Source of the DNA: Phoronis ovalis
Taxonomy: Eukaryota > Phoronida > Phoronidae
NCBI GenBank assembly: GCA_028565635.1
Contig: JAOXYB010049691.1
Span: 1 to 11,861, forward strand
Direction: 5' to 3'
DNA: 11,861 nt
In this document: positions 1-9,494 of the stretch, in pieces
Layout of the letters: the number at the start of each line of letters is the position of its first letter
Numbering within the stretch: position 1 is the stretch's first letter
The notes under the pieces: model-generated
Told to the model about the DNA's origin: nothing
The model's input: only the letters and a program-made list of their open reading frames with translations
Database searches by the model: none
Position numbers and translations under genes: made by a program

Positions 1-1715
1 TCTTGTAAATGACTTCTGAGGAAAATAAATAATTTTTTAGGAATTTTTTTTTTCACATTATCTTAAATTACAGAGCCGACTAACATTAGTGTACATATTT
101 TTGTACTAATATTATTAGTGAAGTAACAATTTAGTTGTTCTTTTTAAATAGCTTTGCATTGTGAATGAAGAACAGCTATAAATAAACATGGAACTGAGGT
201 ACTGTGAGTTCATTAAAACTTTCGAAATTTCTAGTTCTTGTTTCTTCACTGTTTGCAGATTTAACATAAGCTCTGGCAATCTTGTTCTTATATACGGAAA
301 TCGACCAAAATCCGGATTCGCCACTCCTCTGTTAAACTAACTCTGCTTTTACTTCATGGCAACACCACCTCATTATTTAAACCTAGATCCCACTAAGACG
401 CATGTCTCATTGGCTGCAGCTTTTGCAACCAATCTGGTCTACATATATATATTCGTTTATTTGTAACTAGCACACAATTACAATGGCTTTGGCAGTACTA
501 AAGTAATTTACAACTGATAGTATAATATTTTATTAGACGAAAACAATGATGTTGAATTACCATCATTAACAGTTGGGCATTTCATGGCAAATTTAAAAAA
601 CTATCATTTAGCACTAGTTTGTAGTTTTAACTTATGCAGTTTGTGTTAGGTTACTTTTTTCACAGTTTGAAGGTTTTTATCTAGTGATGGAAGGAGATGA
701 AGTTTTTTTAAGGTTTTTCATGTGGCGTTGAGAGGAGATGAAGTGCATTGTTTTATGTTGAATTGTGCCGAGTTACATATAGGCAAGACAGAAGAATAGT
801 TGTCAACATATATTTGCTTAGTGTACTATTTTAAACATTTCTCATAATAACAGAGATTACATAAATGGGCAGGTGATTTATATAACTGGATTACCATCAG
901 CTATCCCCATAAGATTTAACAGTAGCAGACAGAAACTATTAATCAATAAACTGGACGGTTAAAGTAGTTTCATCAATACAATTATAAATTCATAGAACAT
1001 GTGCAAGTTAAATGCTTAGTTGTAGACACAATATGATATCTCATTTTGCATTGTTTTAAGATGAAGGATCCATGCCATGTATTAGATTTTCGAATCAATC
1101 TGACTTGTTGTGGATCGAGAATATTCAGTCTTGCTTGTATACCTCCGTACTTGAGTCGGCAGGATAAATGGCTGCCAAACATAGCGCATATAACATTTAA
1201 ACTAATGTTACTTTACAGTTTTTCCAGACATTAAAGCTTATTCGGATTTACATAAAAATTTGATTTCCCATGAGCTAAACTTGTAATTAGGTTAATAACA
1301 TATAGAGTTATATTCCCTCATAGCTATGTCTCATCTTTGACAATCATTCTATCCGGCTCAATTGTTTTCCTAAATTTCAAAATTACCTTATACCCCTATT
1401 TAGTGCAGTTTCGGGAATATTTTAATTCAGTCCTAGTAAAACTAACAGATCTGTCCACTTTACTTAAAACTGTTCAAAGTAATAGGTTCGTAAAAGCTGT
1501 ATTTTTGATAACTAACTGAAATAATGTCAGCTCAGAAATAACTGAAACATGCACTCTAGTGATAATTATCAATAAATACCAGGGAGATTTATAAATTACT
1601 CCGTTTTCAATGTTTCGATTTGCCGTATTTTGTAGTCACATCTGCCTTTCTGAAAAGTATATGCAAAGATCAATAAATTACATTTGCTGAGTATTTTAGG
1701 GACAACTTTCCTGGC
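1..1715. other. Non-coding A+T-rich DNA (5' flank or distal intron)
   Basis: No reading frame here resembles protein. The longest open stretches are about 60 codons, lie on both strands, are rich in Leu, Ile, Tyr and Ser, and have no splice context. The segment lies on the same strand and upstream of all the ankyrin leader candidates. It is therefore either the 5' flank of that gene or part of a long first intron whose first exon lies outside the window. The only internal structure I see is the short diverged tandem duplication listed separately. Confidence 0.6.
667..747. repeat. Diverged tandem duplication, period about 40-41 bases
   Basis: Two adjacent copies share an AAGGTTTTT block (670-678 and 710-718) and an AGGAGATGAAGT block (692-703 and 733-744). 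The blocks are 40 and 41 bases apart, which implies one single-base indel. The material between the blocks is partly alike (TGATGG versus CGTTGAG). This is consistent with an old local duplication and has no evident function. Confidence 0.55.
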
Positions 1716-1718
1716 TTA

Positions 1719-1724
1719 TCAGTT
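1719..1724 (+). promoter_or_regulatory. Possible initiator element upstream of the MAL leader
   Basis: TCAGTT matches the arthropod initiator consensus TCAKTY, with the putative +1 A at 1721, 55 bases before the ATG at 1776. I see no convincing TATA box about 30 bases upstream. The downstream promoter element position (about 1748-1753) is only a partial match. A six-base match of this kind is frequent by chance, so it supports the leader-exon idea only weakly. Confidence 0.2.
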
Positions 1725-1775
1725 TTTGTAAGTTGTCAAGAACAGTAAGAAGCATTAGTTTTCCGTACTGCTGCG

Positions 1776-1784
1776 ATGGCATTG
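1776..1784 (+). CDS. Candidate alternative first coding exon of ankyrin (MAL)
   Basis: ATG GCA TTG (Met-Ala-Leu) is followed at once by a perfect donor GTAAGT (1785-1790). The upstream frame is closed by TAA at 1746-1748, so the ATG would be the true start of this frame. The segment ends in phase 0, as the ankyrin exon at 11072 requires, so splicing the two would give MAL followed by TDGNAS. The bases just before the ATG are locally G+C-richer (CGTACTGCTGCG). Only nine coding bases are involved, so chance is a serious alternative. This is the weakest of the three leader candidates. If real, its intron to the ankyrin exon would be about 9.3 kb and would contain the other two leaders. Confidence 0.25.
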
Positions 1785-2541
1785 GTAAGTTACTGTATCA
1801 GGAAACAGCTATTACGTAACTGGTATAATTTCAATAAATGTTACCTGACACACTTTAGTCCCCTTCAAGTGGGTGTGACGTGGGTATTGAAGTAGTTATT
1901 TTTCTTGTTTTCAAAAACTTTGACAGCCATTTTAGTTCGTAGGTTATAGGTTGGATAAGTTTTAGATACACGTGAGAAATCACCAGGTTGTGTGCGCATT
2001 TCATAAATGAATAATTACATATCTATTAGCTATATGAAAAATGTTAAATATTTCTTTGCACAGATCAACTTTTTGGGCGTAGCAAACCAATCAAAATAAA
2101 TTTTGGTGGTGTTTTTTGCAAATGAATATAAACTCTCTCCCTATGTCATGTTATGTCATGGCAATACTTGAAAAGCACTATGTAGTCCAAGAGACAGTAT
2201 AGGATCATTAGAAGTCTAACAGCGAAACTGAAAGGTAGCAGTGTTGTATTTGGGGAAGTTATCATCAGGCTTTAGATATATGTACATCTTGCATGCATAT
2301 CTATTATATATGCTGTGTATATCTGGTTTCCTTAAAATTACTTTCTGTTTAGCAGCCAACAATGAATCATCACTGTAAATATGAATTATTCAGATCAGAT
2401 AAAAGTCAGTCTGGCTCATACAAATATTTTAAACAGTATTTTATGTTTATATTGAAATTTTATGTGGAATAGATGTTGTGATGCCTATGATTTGCAAGAT
2501 CTATTTCGTATCACATTATTTTGGATTTTAAAAAACTACGA

Positions 2542-2629
2542 ATTATGTAATGCTTATATTTTTTTTGAAATTTAACTGAAATATAATTTCAATCAACAGA
2601 AATAAAATATTATAAGCATTCAACATAAT
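2542..2629. repeat. 88-base imperfect inverted repeat (hairpin-forming)
   Basis: The outer arms ATTATGT (2542-2548) and ACATAAT (2623-2629) pair. The adjacent AATGCTTATA (2549-2558) pairs perfectly with TATAAGCATT (2611-2620), and the only interruption between the two blocks is an unpaired CA at 2621-2622. A T run (2559-2566) can continue the stem against the A-rich stretch 2602-2609 with two T-T mismatches. GAAATT (2567-2572) and AATTTC (2585-2590) form a nested stem towards the loop. The total is 17 perfect pairs plus weaker A-T pairs. It could be a small foldback or MITE remnant, or a transcribed hairpin. I see no clear target-site duplication. Confidence 0.6.
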
Positions 2630-3559
2630 GTCCTTCTATTTGAGATCAGCAGACTGTGTGTGCCCTTGTCATCAGCAGATTTAGTCTGCTCATTCTGCAT
2701 ATTATTTTTATATCTTTATACATTGCTCTCTGGTTGTATATATACTATTACACATGAGCAGAATAAATCACTAGTCACGAAAAAGTGTCAAATCCTCATT
2801 TTAGTTGGTAGATTTTGTTGTGTTATGTATGTAGTGTTACATGGCATTTGATGCTGGGTATATATTTTGATACTAAGTAAAGCTTTTGTAGGGTAAAGCT
2901 AATGATCACTTAATAATTTTTTAAAACAAAAGTTAAAATTTTGTCCCTCTGAAGGAACTGAGTTCATGCTACAGCAGGCTATACAGTCGTACAAAATGGG
3001 TATTCAGTCTTATATGAGATTTGGACCATGGATGTAATTCAGATGTTAAAATGAAAAATCTGCAGGTTCTGAGTCTTTTACTGTGGGTTTCCTAGTTATG
3101 CTCTGTTGCATTTTATACAAAATGCTGGTTTATGACTTTGTATAATGACAGAATTTTTTTGTTGTGGCAGATAATAATTAACATGCTCGGATTATATTCT
3201 TTTCATAGTCTATGAAATTGCCGTTATGTTTATATGAAACAGTTAGGCAAACAAATTTTGAAAAGTGTGTGGTACATTCATAATGTTGCTAACCAATTTT
3301 CAATTTGTACACATTCTGCATGCTTTGTACATATTGTCTACACTGGTAGCATATCCTTTTATCTGAATGTCCTACGCTGGAATTTAGATGTGCGTAATTG
3401 GGATTCGATTCACAGCGATCCCTGGAAAAATAAAAGAGTAAGTTGTGGTCATGTCATAAATATCTAAGTACTTGTAATAAACCAGTATTTAGTATTTTAC
3501 TGAGCAGATAATAACTTAGAAACCTACAGTAACTTAATTGTTGGAAAAATTGGTTTTGA

Positions 3560-3790
3560 ATATTAGACAGTCCCATCCCGAGAATAACAGCCAGTGAGTG
3601 GTAGACCAAGGTGACATTGTGTATAGCAGAAGGTCTTGTAGCCTTTCCTGAATTGCTTAACAATGATATATTGAACAATTTCAAAATCCAACCCTCCCAT
3701 GTCATCGCAAACATAAACAATGTATCTTACAGGGTTCAAACCCCAGCAGAGGAAATTAAAGGTAATTGTGATTTTTTTTAAGGCCAAAGT
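3560..3790 (+). mobile_element. Possible degenerate tRNA-derived SINE remnant
   Basis: GGGTTCAAACCCC at 3732-3744 resembles a pol III B box or tRNA T-arm (consensus GGTTCRANTCC, one mismatch), followed by CAGCAGAGG. Upstream, CCAGTGAGTGGTAGACC (about 3591-3607) recalls an A box, but it lies about 135 bases from the B-box-like site. That is too far for an intact tRNA promoter. No acceptor stem, no clear 3' tail and no flanking duplication were found. The segment is somewhat richer in G+C than its surroundings. If it is a SINE, it is badly decayed; a chance B-box-like string is the alternative. Confidence 0.25.
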
Positions 3791-5639
3791 AGTTGATACC
3801 AACTCTGAAAATGTATGCGTCTGAATAACTGCATGCACAACTTCATAAGTCAGCTTTGTATATAGATTTTCAATATTACTTTTTAAAATACAGTTGCTTT
3901 TCCGAGTAATGTTCAGTTTCCTTATACATTTCCCTATGGACTGTTTCCTCTCTCTAGCTGCACTGAAATTTGCTGTTAAATCAGCTAAGGTTAACATGTA
4001 CCAAGGAAATTAAAAGACAATTTGAAAAATCTGTTCAAAAATAATCTCGCAACTACTGCAAAAAAGCGGCACTCTTCTGGTTATTGCCAATCAGAAAGTG
4101 ACTAGTCATTGTCTTTCTCGTATACAGATATTGTACAACTGTTGTCATTCTGCTTGGCCCAGTTTTCCAACATGCAAACAAAATTCTGCTTTTTATAGCA
4201 ATATAGTTGCTGGAATATATGACATGTGCTTAAAAGGATTTCTGTCAGCAAGGTGGGTGTGACTTTAATGTTTGATAACATATTTCTGTTGGCTAGACTG
4301 ATAGGCTTAAGAACTGAGATAAGGCGGTAATCATTTGTAGGGATTTGTCTCTCTTGGAAACTTATTTCTGATGATTGTCAAAAGATGGAGCAGGTGATAA
4401 CAGTTTGTGTTCAGAAACTAGAATATTTTTATAAAATACGAATTCAGCAAACTATCTACTAATGACAGTTTTCAAAAGATATAAGATTTATTGAATTCAA
4501 TATCTACGTATTAACATAAAAAATAAATACTGAAGAGGTAAAAATAAAGGTGAAACATTTACCTAGAAGAATTTTGAAATATATTTATTATTGTTAATAC
4601 AAGAAGTCTGATGTAGATATATTGTCCGTTTTAATTGTTTGAAATGTGAAAAGAATTTCAGAATATTTTATTTTGCTTGAAAACTCTCATCAAGTAATAA
4701 TAAAAATTAATCATCGTGGAATCAAGACCGTATTCAATAAACCTAACTATTTGCTTTGAAGGAATATGCATATTTGATCAAAAGTATAAATAGTATTTAT
4801 TCCAGAAAACATCAAAACTAATTAGAGAATACAGTAAACCATTGTAGTGAAATACTTTAAAATTGCTTAACTTCGAAATAGCTTCATACTGTGTTTTTAA
4901 ATAGATAATTGTTTGTTTATGAATTAATGTTAATTTCCAAAGAGCAGCATTAGTCCTGTTAGAATTGTTGTATTCATTCCACCAATTGCTGTTATTGATT
5001 ATTCCTTGTTAATAGTCTACATAGTTATGCTTAATAATACAGATTATATGTACACAGTTAAATGACAGATTTTTCTTTGAAATCTACAATCCTATAAAAT
5101 TGCATGAGTTAATGCCATGTACAAAACATAAATTTCTCTGTGGACATTTTATAGTTGATTAACTTTTGATTCACTGATGATATGTAGAGCTATAATATAA
5201 GTATTAACCTTATAAATAGAATAAGATAAGTTAGAAGTATGATCATAGTATAGTGAACTGATGCTCAATGTTAAGTTTTCCTATTATCTTTATGGAATTT
5301 CTTGAATTACATTAGGTAAAACTCTGAAGTACTGCATTCCTGAATTGAACATACTTGGAAGAGTTACTGGTCCATTTATTACAGCCGCTGTACAGGTTCT
5401 TGGTTGGATAGTGCAGTATTCGTTTGTGTTTGAACTTGAGTGTCATTTATATATTTAGTTATTTTTATATATTTATGGCAAATCAACTTGGCATTACATC
5501 ACTCCATCTGTTGCACCTTGACAATACATTTGTGGTGCAGAAATGAAGAAAAAGTGCTGGACATCTGTACCTTAATTAAGTCTTTGGAGTTCCACAGAGT
5601 GTCATCTTGTCTTGACAGATTCACTATCTATCTTACTGC

Positions 5640-5669
5640 ACATAAATAACACCAAGTGGTGTGTCAGTC
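5640..5669 (+). promoter_or_regulatory. Possible core promoter before the MSNLIRIKR leader
   Basis: TCAGTC at 5664-5669 matches the arthropod initiator TCAKTY, with +1 at about 5666. CATAAATA at 5640-5647 is a TATA-like string about 26 bases upstream, slightly close for a canonical TATA box. Transcription from here would give a leader of about 120 bases before the ATG at 5789, with short upstream ATGs (for example at 5689, closed by TAA a few codons on). Both elements are common by chance in A+T-rich DNA. Confidence 0.22.
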
Positions 5670-5788
5670 AATAGCTAGACTTCTAGGGATGCTATTTATG
5701 GTCTATTAAATTAAAGAGAGTTTGTACTAACATGTAATATATGTAGAAGTGGCTTTACATTGGTAGAGGCAGTTGGAGCAGTCGGGTT

Positions 5789-5815
5789 ATGTCAAATCTT
5801 ATTAGAATTAAGCGG
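5789..5815 (+). CDS. Candidate alternative first coding exon of ankyrin (MSNLIRIKR)
   Basis: ATG at 5789 opens a nine-codon frame, MSNLIRIKR, that runs into a strong donor, CGG|GTAAGT (5816-5821), followed by a pyrimidine-rich intron start. The upstream frame is closed by TAG at 5744-5746, and the preceding 40 bases are locally richer in G+C. The frame ends in phase 0 and would join the phase-0 ankyrin exon at 11072 to give MSNLIRIKR-TDGNASF, across an intron of about 5.3 kb. A short, basic leader before the first ankyrin repeat fits known ankyrin N-termini, which vary by alternative first exons. The alternative is a chance ATG before a chance donor. No independent evidence of transcription is visible. 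Confidence 0.42.
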
Positions 5816-8099
5816 GTAAGTTTTCTCTTTAATTTGTGGCTGTTTCGAAGCCAACTAACTAGTTTTTCTCTCAATCTGTGCTTTCTTTTTGTAGTTTAAC
5901 TTCAGAAATTTGTTAACTTTATATTTTTAAAAGTTGCTGAGAAAATTAGTTTCTCTTATCTGTCTAGATCATATAATTTTGATTTGAATAATTGCAAATT
6001 ACTTTGATGTATATCAGAGAGCTAAATTTTACATGCAATCTTTATTGTTATTGATCTGCTTCATTTAAGGACGTATCCCTGAAGCCCTATAGGCACAAAA
6101 TGTAGTGTATGGACTGTAATGTTTTCTAAAATATATTCCAGGACCAGTGACCCTTATATTGAAACTCCAAACAGGTAATGATTGAAAAAGTAAATCACTT
6201 TTCAAGGTTAAGGTAGTAAGTTATCTGAACAGGTGCTTTTTTATGTAGATCGCTGTACCCATTTATTACATGCTGAACACTCTGGTACGAAGTCTGTCCT
6301 TTAAAAGGATCATATTTAACAAGCAGATATACTTGTTATGCTAATTGATTTCGTATTACTTAGTCCTTACAGCATTTTACAGTTATAATTACAAATTCAA
6401 ATTAGGATATTCTGACTATCTGACCAGAAGCAATTTCATAAATACATGAGAAGGTACTGGTAATTCTCAATTATCTGGCTTTCCCATTATGTTGTCAGCT
6501 ATTTCTGAGAAGTGTATATTACTACTTCCAACAATTATTTTTTTTTATAATCAGTATCTTTGCTGGGTATTATAAATTAGTGCACAGAACATTTTCTTTA
6601 CTTCCTGAAAGGGTATTTTAACAGAATGTGTGATATGTTGAACTTTCAGATGATGAAGCTTTTAGAATAGTTTAATTAAATTCTTACCCCTTCATGCTAT
6701 GCTAAAATATATGGACACTCCTAGCACCAATTTGATTTGCACATATGTACTGTAACTCCGCTCACACAATGAAATTCATAATAGTTTTGCTTTATCTCTA
6801 TGCTTACCAATAAAAGCACTATCCAACCAGCTAAAGCTATAAGGCGCAATATTGCATGGTCATGTTGACTGGACAAAATTCAGGGCAATAAGACATTTCA
6901 AGTCGTTTTTCGCTGGTGGTTTAAACAAATTCGTAAAATTCAATGCTTGTCAGTGTCGATTATTTTATGAAGAAGAAATATACTTGAAACACTAAAATAA
7001 CAGGTATTGGCAATTTAAAAGCAAATGAATCTTATGCTAGTGATTTAAAAAAAATAAAATTGTACAAACTATGAGTTTTATGAAACAGGGACCTTAATTT
7101 CTCTGTAACAGGTAGCTACAAAAAAGGATTTCTGTCTCATATGTGTTTGAGATTGTCATGTGAACTTGAAGCTGGTTTGGAATTCATCATGTGAACAGAA
7201 AAGCCGACTTGACAACAGGAACAGCACACATGTAGTTTAGCTGGTTTGGCCAAAGCGGCTTGATAGCAGCATGTGCCAGACCTTGTTACAAAGTTCATAA
7301 AGCTGATGTTTTACGTTGGAATGGGATAGTAAACTTTAATAAAAAAAAGGACTGGAAATCTCTGATTTAGATAATTATGTATTTAATATAAAGTAAGCCA
7401 CATATCATGGTTGATTCCGACACACATAGATCATAGATTTTAAATTGCTTAAATGTAAATACTCAGAGGATCCTAATTCACCTGTTAAGAGTATTAAAGC
7501 CTTGTTAAACATTTTTTAAGAACACTTAAAAGTGATGTACTGTATCATTTAAAATAAATCTGATAATTTCATTAACCATACCAGAAATAGATTCCCTTAC
7601 TGCTTCAATCTCTTTTCTATTTAATGGAATTATATTTATTAGCCATCAATAAGACTTATATGCATAAAACAGATATATCTGTATTGATTTTATGGCACAC
7701 GAGTGTAAGAAATGCAGTAGAAATCCTGCAAAAATGCTTAATCCCATAAAAGCAGAAATTATAAATTTTGCCTACACGTCACAGCTAAGCAGATATTCAT
7801 TATCGGCATTTTCAATGGATTGAAGGGGGAAAAAAATGTCTGCGTATTCACTGATGCTTTTTGGTTCAGGTTTCTTTTTGTTATCCTAATATTTATTGTT
7901 GAAGTATTACTAAAGTGGATGAACATTCAGAGAGAGAATCCGATTATATTTATAATTTCATGAACTTCAGATGTTAAATGTAGTGTCTCTGTATGATGCC
8001 AGGCTATGGAATAAATCTGTTACCAATATAAGAACTTACAAATCTTTAAAATTTTAAGCAGTTGTAGTTTGTCTGGTAAGTCTTTGGTAGAAAATTCCA
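5816..8099. other. Non-coding A+T-rich DNA, probable intron
   Basis: No supported exon lies here. A 33-base AG...GT-flanked segment at 6142-6174 was considered as a micro-exon and rejected because its phase-0 reading contains TGA. AAAAGGATTTCTGTC at 7122-7136 repeats a 15-mer at 4232-4246, but no longer shared block surrounds the two copies. The degenerate repeat at 7170-7269 is listed separately. Confidence 0.6.
7170..7269. repeat. Degenerate direct repeat inside the intron
   Basis: AGCTGGTTTGG occurs exactly at 7170-7180 and 7239-7249. Each copy is followed by a related block, AAAGCCGACTTGACAACAG at 7200-7218 and AAAGCGGCTTGATAGCAG at 7252-7269. The spacer is shorter in the second copy. 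CATGTGAAC also occurs twice just upstream and within (about 7158 and 7188). The pattern suggests an old local duplication with an internal deletion, or two copies of a short unknown repeat. No coding potential is evident. Confidence 0.45.
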
Positions 8100-8190
8100 A
8101 ATCAACCAATGGAGGGCAGCTCAATAGTCCAAACACCGCCTCTGCTGTCAATCAACTCAGCTTGGCATCCATCAGCCTCCCTATAAGGAT
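8100..8190 (+). promoter_or_regulatory. Candidate promoter/enhancer patch: CCAAT, Exd/Hth-type site, TATAAG
   Basis: This stretch is clearly richer in G+C than its surroundings. It contains AACCAATGG at 8104-8112 (NF-Y/CCAAT consensus). CTGTCAATCA at 8145-8154 is the exact reverse complement of TGATTGACAG, the established Pbx/Exd-Meis/Hth composite site. CTATAAGG follows, with TATAAG at 8182-8187. From the TATA element, transcription would begin at about 8210-8215, putting the CCAAT box near -105. The MFKKLKVGK start codon at 8433 lies about 220 bases downstream. No strong initiator match is seen at the predicted start. The 61-codon open frame across this patch (from 8069) begins at TTG and shows no family resemblance. 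Confidence 0.4.
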
Positions 8191-8329
8191 TGTGCTGTCT
8201 GTTGATGCTATTTTGAAATCTTATACAAGGCAACCTACTCCAAGGATATTTTAGTACTTCCTACCAGATAACCAATATTTGTAACACTAGTCACATCAGC
8301 AGCCATTTTGTGATTCATAGCACTTTTCC

Positions 8330-8350
8330 ATGTGTTTGCCGATGACTTGA
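8330..8350 (+). other. Possible upstream ORF in the leader of the MFKKLKVGK exon
   Basis: If transcription begins near 8210, the 5' leader would contain ATG at 8330 opening a six-codon frame (MCLPMT) that stops with TGA at 8348-8350. It lies in a different frame from the ATG at 8433. Such a small uORF could dampen translation of the main start. This depends entirely on the start site, which is inferred. Confidence 0.2.
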
Positions 8351-8432
8351 GTATTTGATTCGAGGATTATTAAAGCTTTCGGTGTTTTTTCGACAACTGC
8401 TTCTTCAAAGAGGGGTTTGGCTAGCAATCGAG

Positions 8433-8459
8433 ATGTTTAAGAAGTTAAAAGTTGGCAAG
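8433..8459 (+). CDS. Candidate alternative first coding exon of ankyrin (MFKKLKVGK)
   Basis: ATG at 8433 opens nine codons, MFKKLKVGK, ending at AAG|GTTAGT (donor from 8460). This is a good donor match apart from T at +3. The upstream frame is closed by TGA at 8343-8345, with no other in-frame ATG after it, and there is a purine at -3. It ends in phase 0 and would join the exon at 11072 across a 2.6 kb intron to read MFKKLKVGK-TDGNASF. Four of nine residues are Lys, in keeping with basic leaders before the first repeat in some ankyrin isoforms. A patch with CCAAT and TATAAG lies about 250 bases upstream. It is the leader candidate nearest the ankyrin exon and the best supported by its context. 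A chance frame remains possible. Confidence 0.45.
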
Positions 8460-9480
8460 GTTAGTCTCCATCCATGCAACTATAGTATCATATAAATCAT
8501 AACATGTAGATTGTAATTGTATGTTTTAGGTTATAGATTGCATTAATGTTTCCAGTTATAATGGCTTCTATGAGTCATGCCAGTGACTGTTGCTGGCAGA
8601 TGGTTTAATACTGCCTAGTATTCCAGACATCAGAATTTTATAGCAGGATTCTACATATATTGCAAGCCAATGTTTAAGGTTTTTGCATCAAACTGTTAAG
8701 CCTTGTATGTCTGGATTTGCCCAGTAAATGACACCCTCTCCTCTTGAGTTGTTGAGCAAGTCCATCTCGAATTTTTTTAAAGTATTGTGACCTTTATGCA
8801 CAAAAATGCTGATACAATTAGAAATAATGAATTTTAGTTGATGTAGGGTTTAGTTAAAACAGCAGTGCTGCTGTGTTTGTGGTAAAAATCGTGTATCAAA
8901 TTGCTTGGAATACCTCTTGTATTGTGGATGTGTAATATAAGTTATGCATGTAGTCTAATTTAGGGAACTGTGCATTTTACATGTATGTTTCCAGTCTATT
9001 GTTTATATGCTGTTTAGATTGTATCTGATGTTGTATCTTCATTATACTGATATCTGATCATCCATGGTTTCTGTTGACAAATAAATAGATAATATCCAGA
9101 GTCAAGGTACCTGTGTACTCAAACTCATAATTATCATGAGATCGTATTGGTCCATTCTGACTGGACCTTAGCAGCCCTTTTGCATTCTCACAAATTTACA
9201 GTGTAACATCTTCACTGCTGTTAGGTGGGAATACAAAATTCTGCTTATCAAAACACTTTGAGGCTAAAAATATCTTCACTTTTCTAGTCTAGACTAGTGT
9301 TAATCTAGTTTTGTTGATATTGTCCATTTGTAAATCACATTGCTGAGTGAGGTTCTAACACTACTTGAATTTTGATAATACTTAAAGCTGATTAGAAAAT
9401 GAGATAACAAGAAATTTGATATTCTCACTAGTGTGTTTATAATGCCATGGAATTGTGCTACTTCAGTTAGGCTTAGCTAT

Positions 9481-9494
9481 GTTACCATGGAAAC
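9481..9494. promoter_or_regulatory. Match to the RFX X-box consensus (copy 1)
   Basis: GTTACCATGGAAAC fits the 14-base X-box consensus GTHNYYATRRNAAC at every constrained position. X-boxes bind RFX transcription factors (DAF-19 in nematodes, Rfx in flies), which drive ciliary and sensory-neuron genes. The palindromic site also overlaps the stop codon of the minus-strand frame at 9482-9652, so transposon-derived origin is possible. Occupancy cannot be judged from sequence. Confidence 0.35.

Larger units (their letters stand above)
1785..5639. other. Non-coding A+T-rich DNA, probable intron or inter-promoter spacer
   Basis: No exon-like frame with good splice sites was found. The longest frame in the window (144 codons, minus strand, 3563-3997) lies here. 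It has no recognisable domain and overlaps the possible SINE remnant. A 77-codon plus-strand frame at 3234-3467 also has no family resemblance. Other visible features are the 88-base inverted repeat at 2542-2629 and a near-tandem 9-mer TATGTCATG at 2142-2150 and 2152-2160. Many AATAAA strings occur, as expected in such A+T-rich DNA, and are not taken as polyadenylation signals. Confidence 0.6.

Noticed and set aside
3388-3425. GGATTCGATTCACAGC, a T-arm-like string considered as a tRNA 3' end
   Set aside because: No cloverleaf, acceptor stem pairing or A box could be found upstream at the right distance.
3234-3467. 77-codon plus-strand frame containing a GTAAGT donor-like site
   Set aside because: The ATG lies about 200 bases before the donor, the peptide resembles nothing known, and no acceptor or promoter context makes it exon-like.
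3732-3744. GGGTTCAAACCCC considered as part of a real tRNA gene
   Set aside because: No D-arm, anticodon arm or acceptor stem at tRNA spacing; kept only as weak support for a decayed SINE.
3563-3997. Longest open frame in the window, 144 codons on the minus strand
   Set aside because: No recognisable domain, erratic composition, no splice signals and overlap with a SINE-like segment. A frame this long can occur by chance in 11.9 kb.
6142-6174. 33-base segment flanked by CCAG and GTAATG, considered as a cassette micro-exon
   Set aside because: Between phase-0 exons it would have to be read from its first base, which gives DQ then a TGA stop. The other phases do not fit the ankyrin exon.
6142-6224. 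ATG at 6179 running towards a GTAAGT at about 6215 as a fourth leader exon
   Set aside because: The frame reaches the donor out of phase with the ankyrin exon, so it cannot be a direct alternative leader.
4232-7136. Shared 15-mer AAAAGGATTTCTGTC at 4232 and 7122
   Set aside because: No longer similarity flanks the two copies. A single 15-base match between two points in A+T-rich DNA is not enough to define a repeat family.
8069-8254. 61-codon plus-strand open frame over the promoter-like patch
   Set aside because: It starts at TTG with no in-frame ATG near the beginning and has no family resemblance. The minus strand is also open across much of it, which points to low stop density from higher G+C and not to coding.
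8691-8773. 25-codon minus-strand frame beginning MDLLNNSRGEG
   Set aside because: Too short, with no recognisable family and no splice or promoter context; not distinguishable from chance.
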